NCBI GenBank assembly: GCA_003241285.1
Contig: QFOT01000045.1
Span: forward strand, 1 to 14,511
Reading direction: 5' to 3'
Source: Micavibrio aeruginosavorus
GTDB lineage: Bacteria; Pseudomonadota; Alphaproteobacteria; Micavibrionales; Micavibrionaceae
DNA length: 14,511 nt
The number at the start of each line of letters is the position of its first letter. Position 1 is the first letter of the stretch. Position numbers and translations under genes: made by a program. Below the pieces are notes generated by a model. The model saw nothing but the letters and a program-made list of their open reading frames with translations, was not told the origin of the DNA and ran no database searches. Below, piece by piece: positions 14,506 through 14,511 of the stretch.

Positions 14506-14511
14506 TGCCGG

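Noticed and set aside
1..14511. CRISPR array, IS element, tRNA or phage features
   Set aside because: No regularly spaced repeats, transposase-like frames, cloverleaf sequences or phage genes were seen on either strand.

Overview
All recognised genes lie on the minus strand, so the region is transcribed from high to low coordinates. The organism looks like an alphaproteobacterium. The pilus genes have the cpa/tad content and Caulobacter-like domain forms of that class. hisZ next to purA, and glmM next to thiD, are also familiar alphaproteobacterial pairings. A full-consensus CtrA-type site sits upstream of the pilin gene. Base composition is moderate, with AT-rich intergenic DNA. I cannot name a genus; a deep-branching lineage (Rhodospirillales or Micavibrionales-like) is only a guess.

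Region A (14511 to about 9850) is a tightly packed housekeeping operon in the order glmM, thiD, hisZ, purA. It covers amino-sugar precursor synthesis, thiamine pyrimidine kinase, the histidine-pathway regulatory subunit and AMP synthesis. The junctions are an 8-nt gap, an 8-nt overlap and a 4-nt overlap.

Region B (9784 to 7218) holds two unusual genes that follow purA after 68 bp. One encodes a 691-aa protein-kinase-fold protein that has lost most catalytic residues and carries a single C-terminal membrane anchor. The other encodes a lysine-rich multi-pass membrane protein starting 2 nt after the first one's stop codon. I do not recognise the pair as a described system, and it is the best candidate for something new here. 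A hairpin terminator (7133-7154) closes this unit.

Region C (7090 to 1, running off the edge) is a Tad/Flp type IVc pilus locus: two TadE-like pseudopilins, a TadG-like VWA protein, the Flp pilin (58 aa), prepilin peptidase CpaA, CpaB, secretin CpaC, lipoprotein CpaD and the first 53 codons of a CpaE/TadZ-like protein. The ATPase and inner-membrane platform genes (cpaF/tadA, tadB, tadC) are not in the window and probably lie below position 1.

The pilin gene is set apart by control signals. A terminator lies after tadG. It is followed by a 273-bp AT-rich intergenic region with a long inverted repeat, a CtrA-type TTAA-N7-TTAA site and a repeated half-site, and then a strong ribosome binding site. 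A second terminator sits directly after flp, before cpaA. This layout suggests separately controlled, abundant pilin mRNA with partial read-through into the assembly genes. No intergenic stretch exceeds 300 bases, and I saw no tRNA, rRNA, IS element or CRISPR array.
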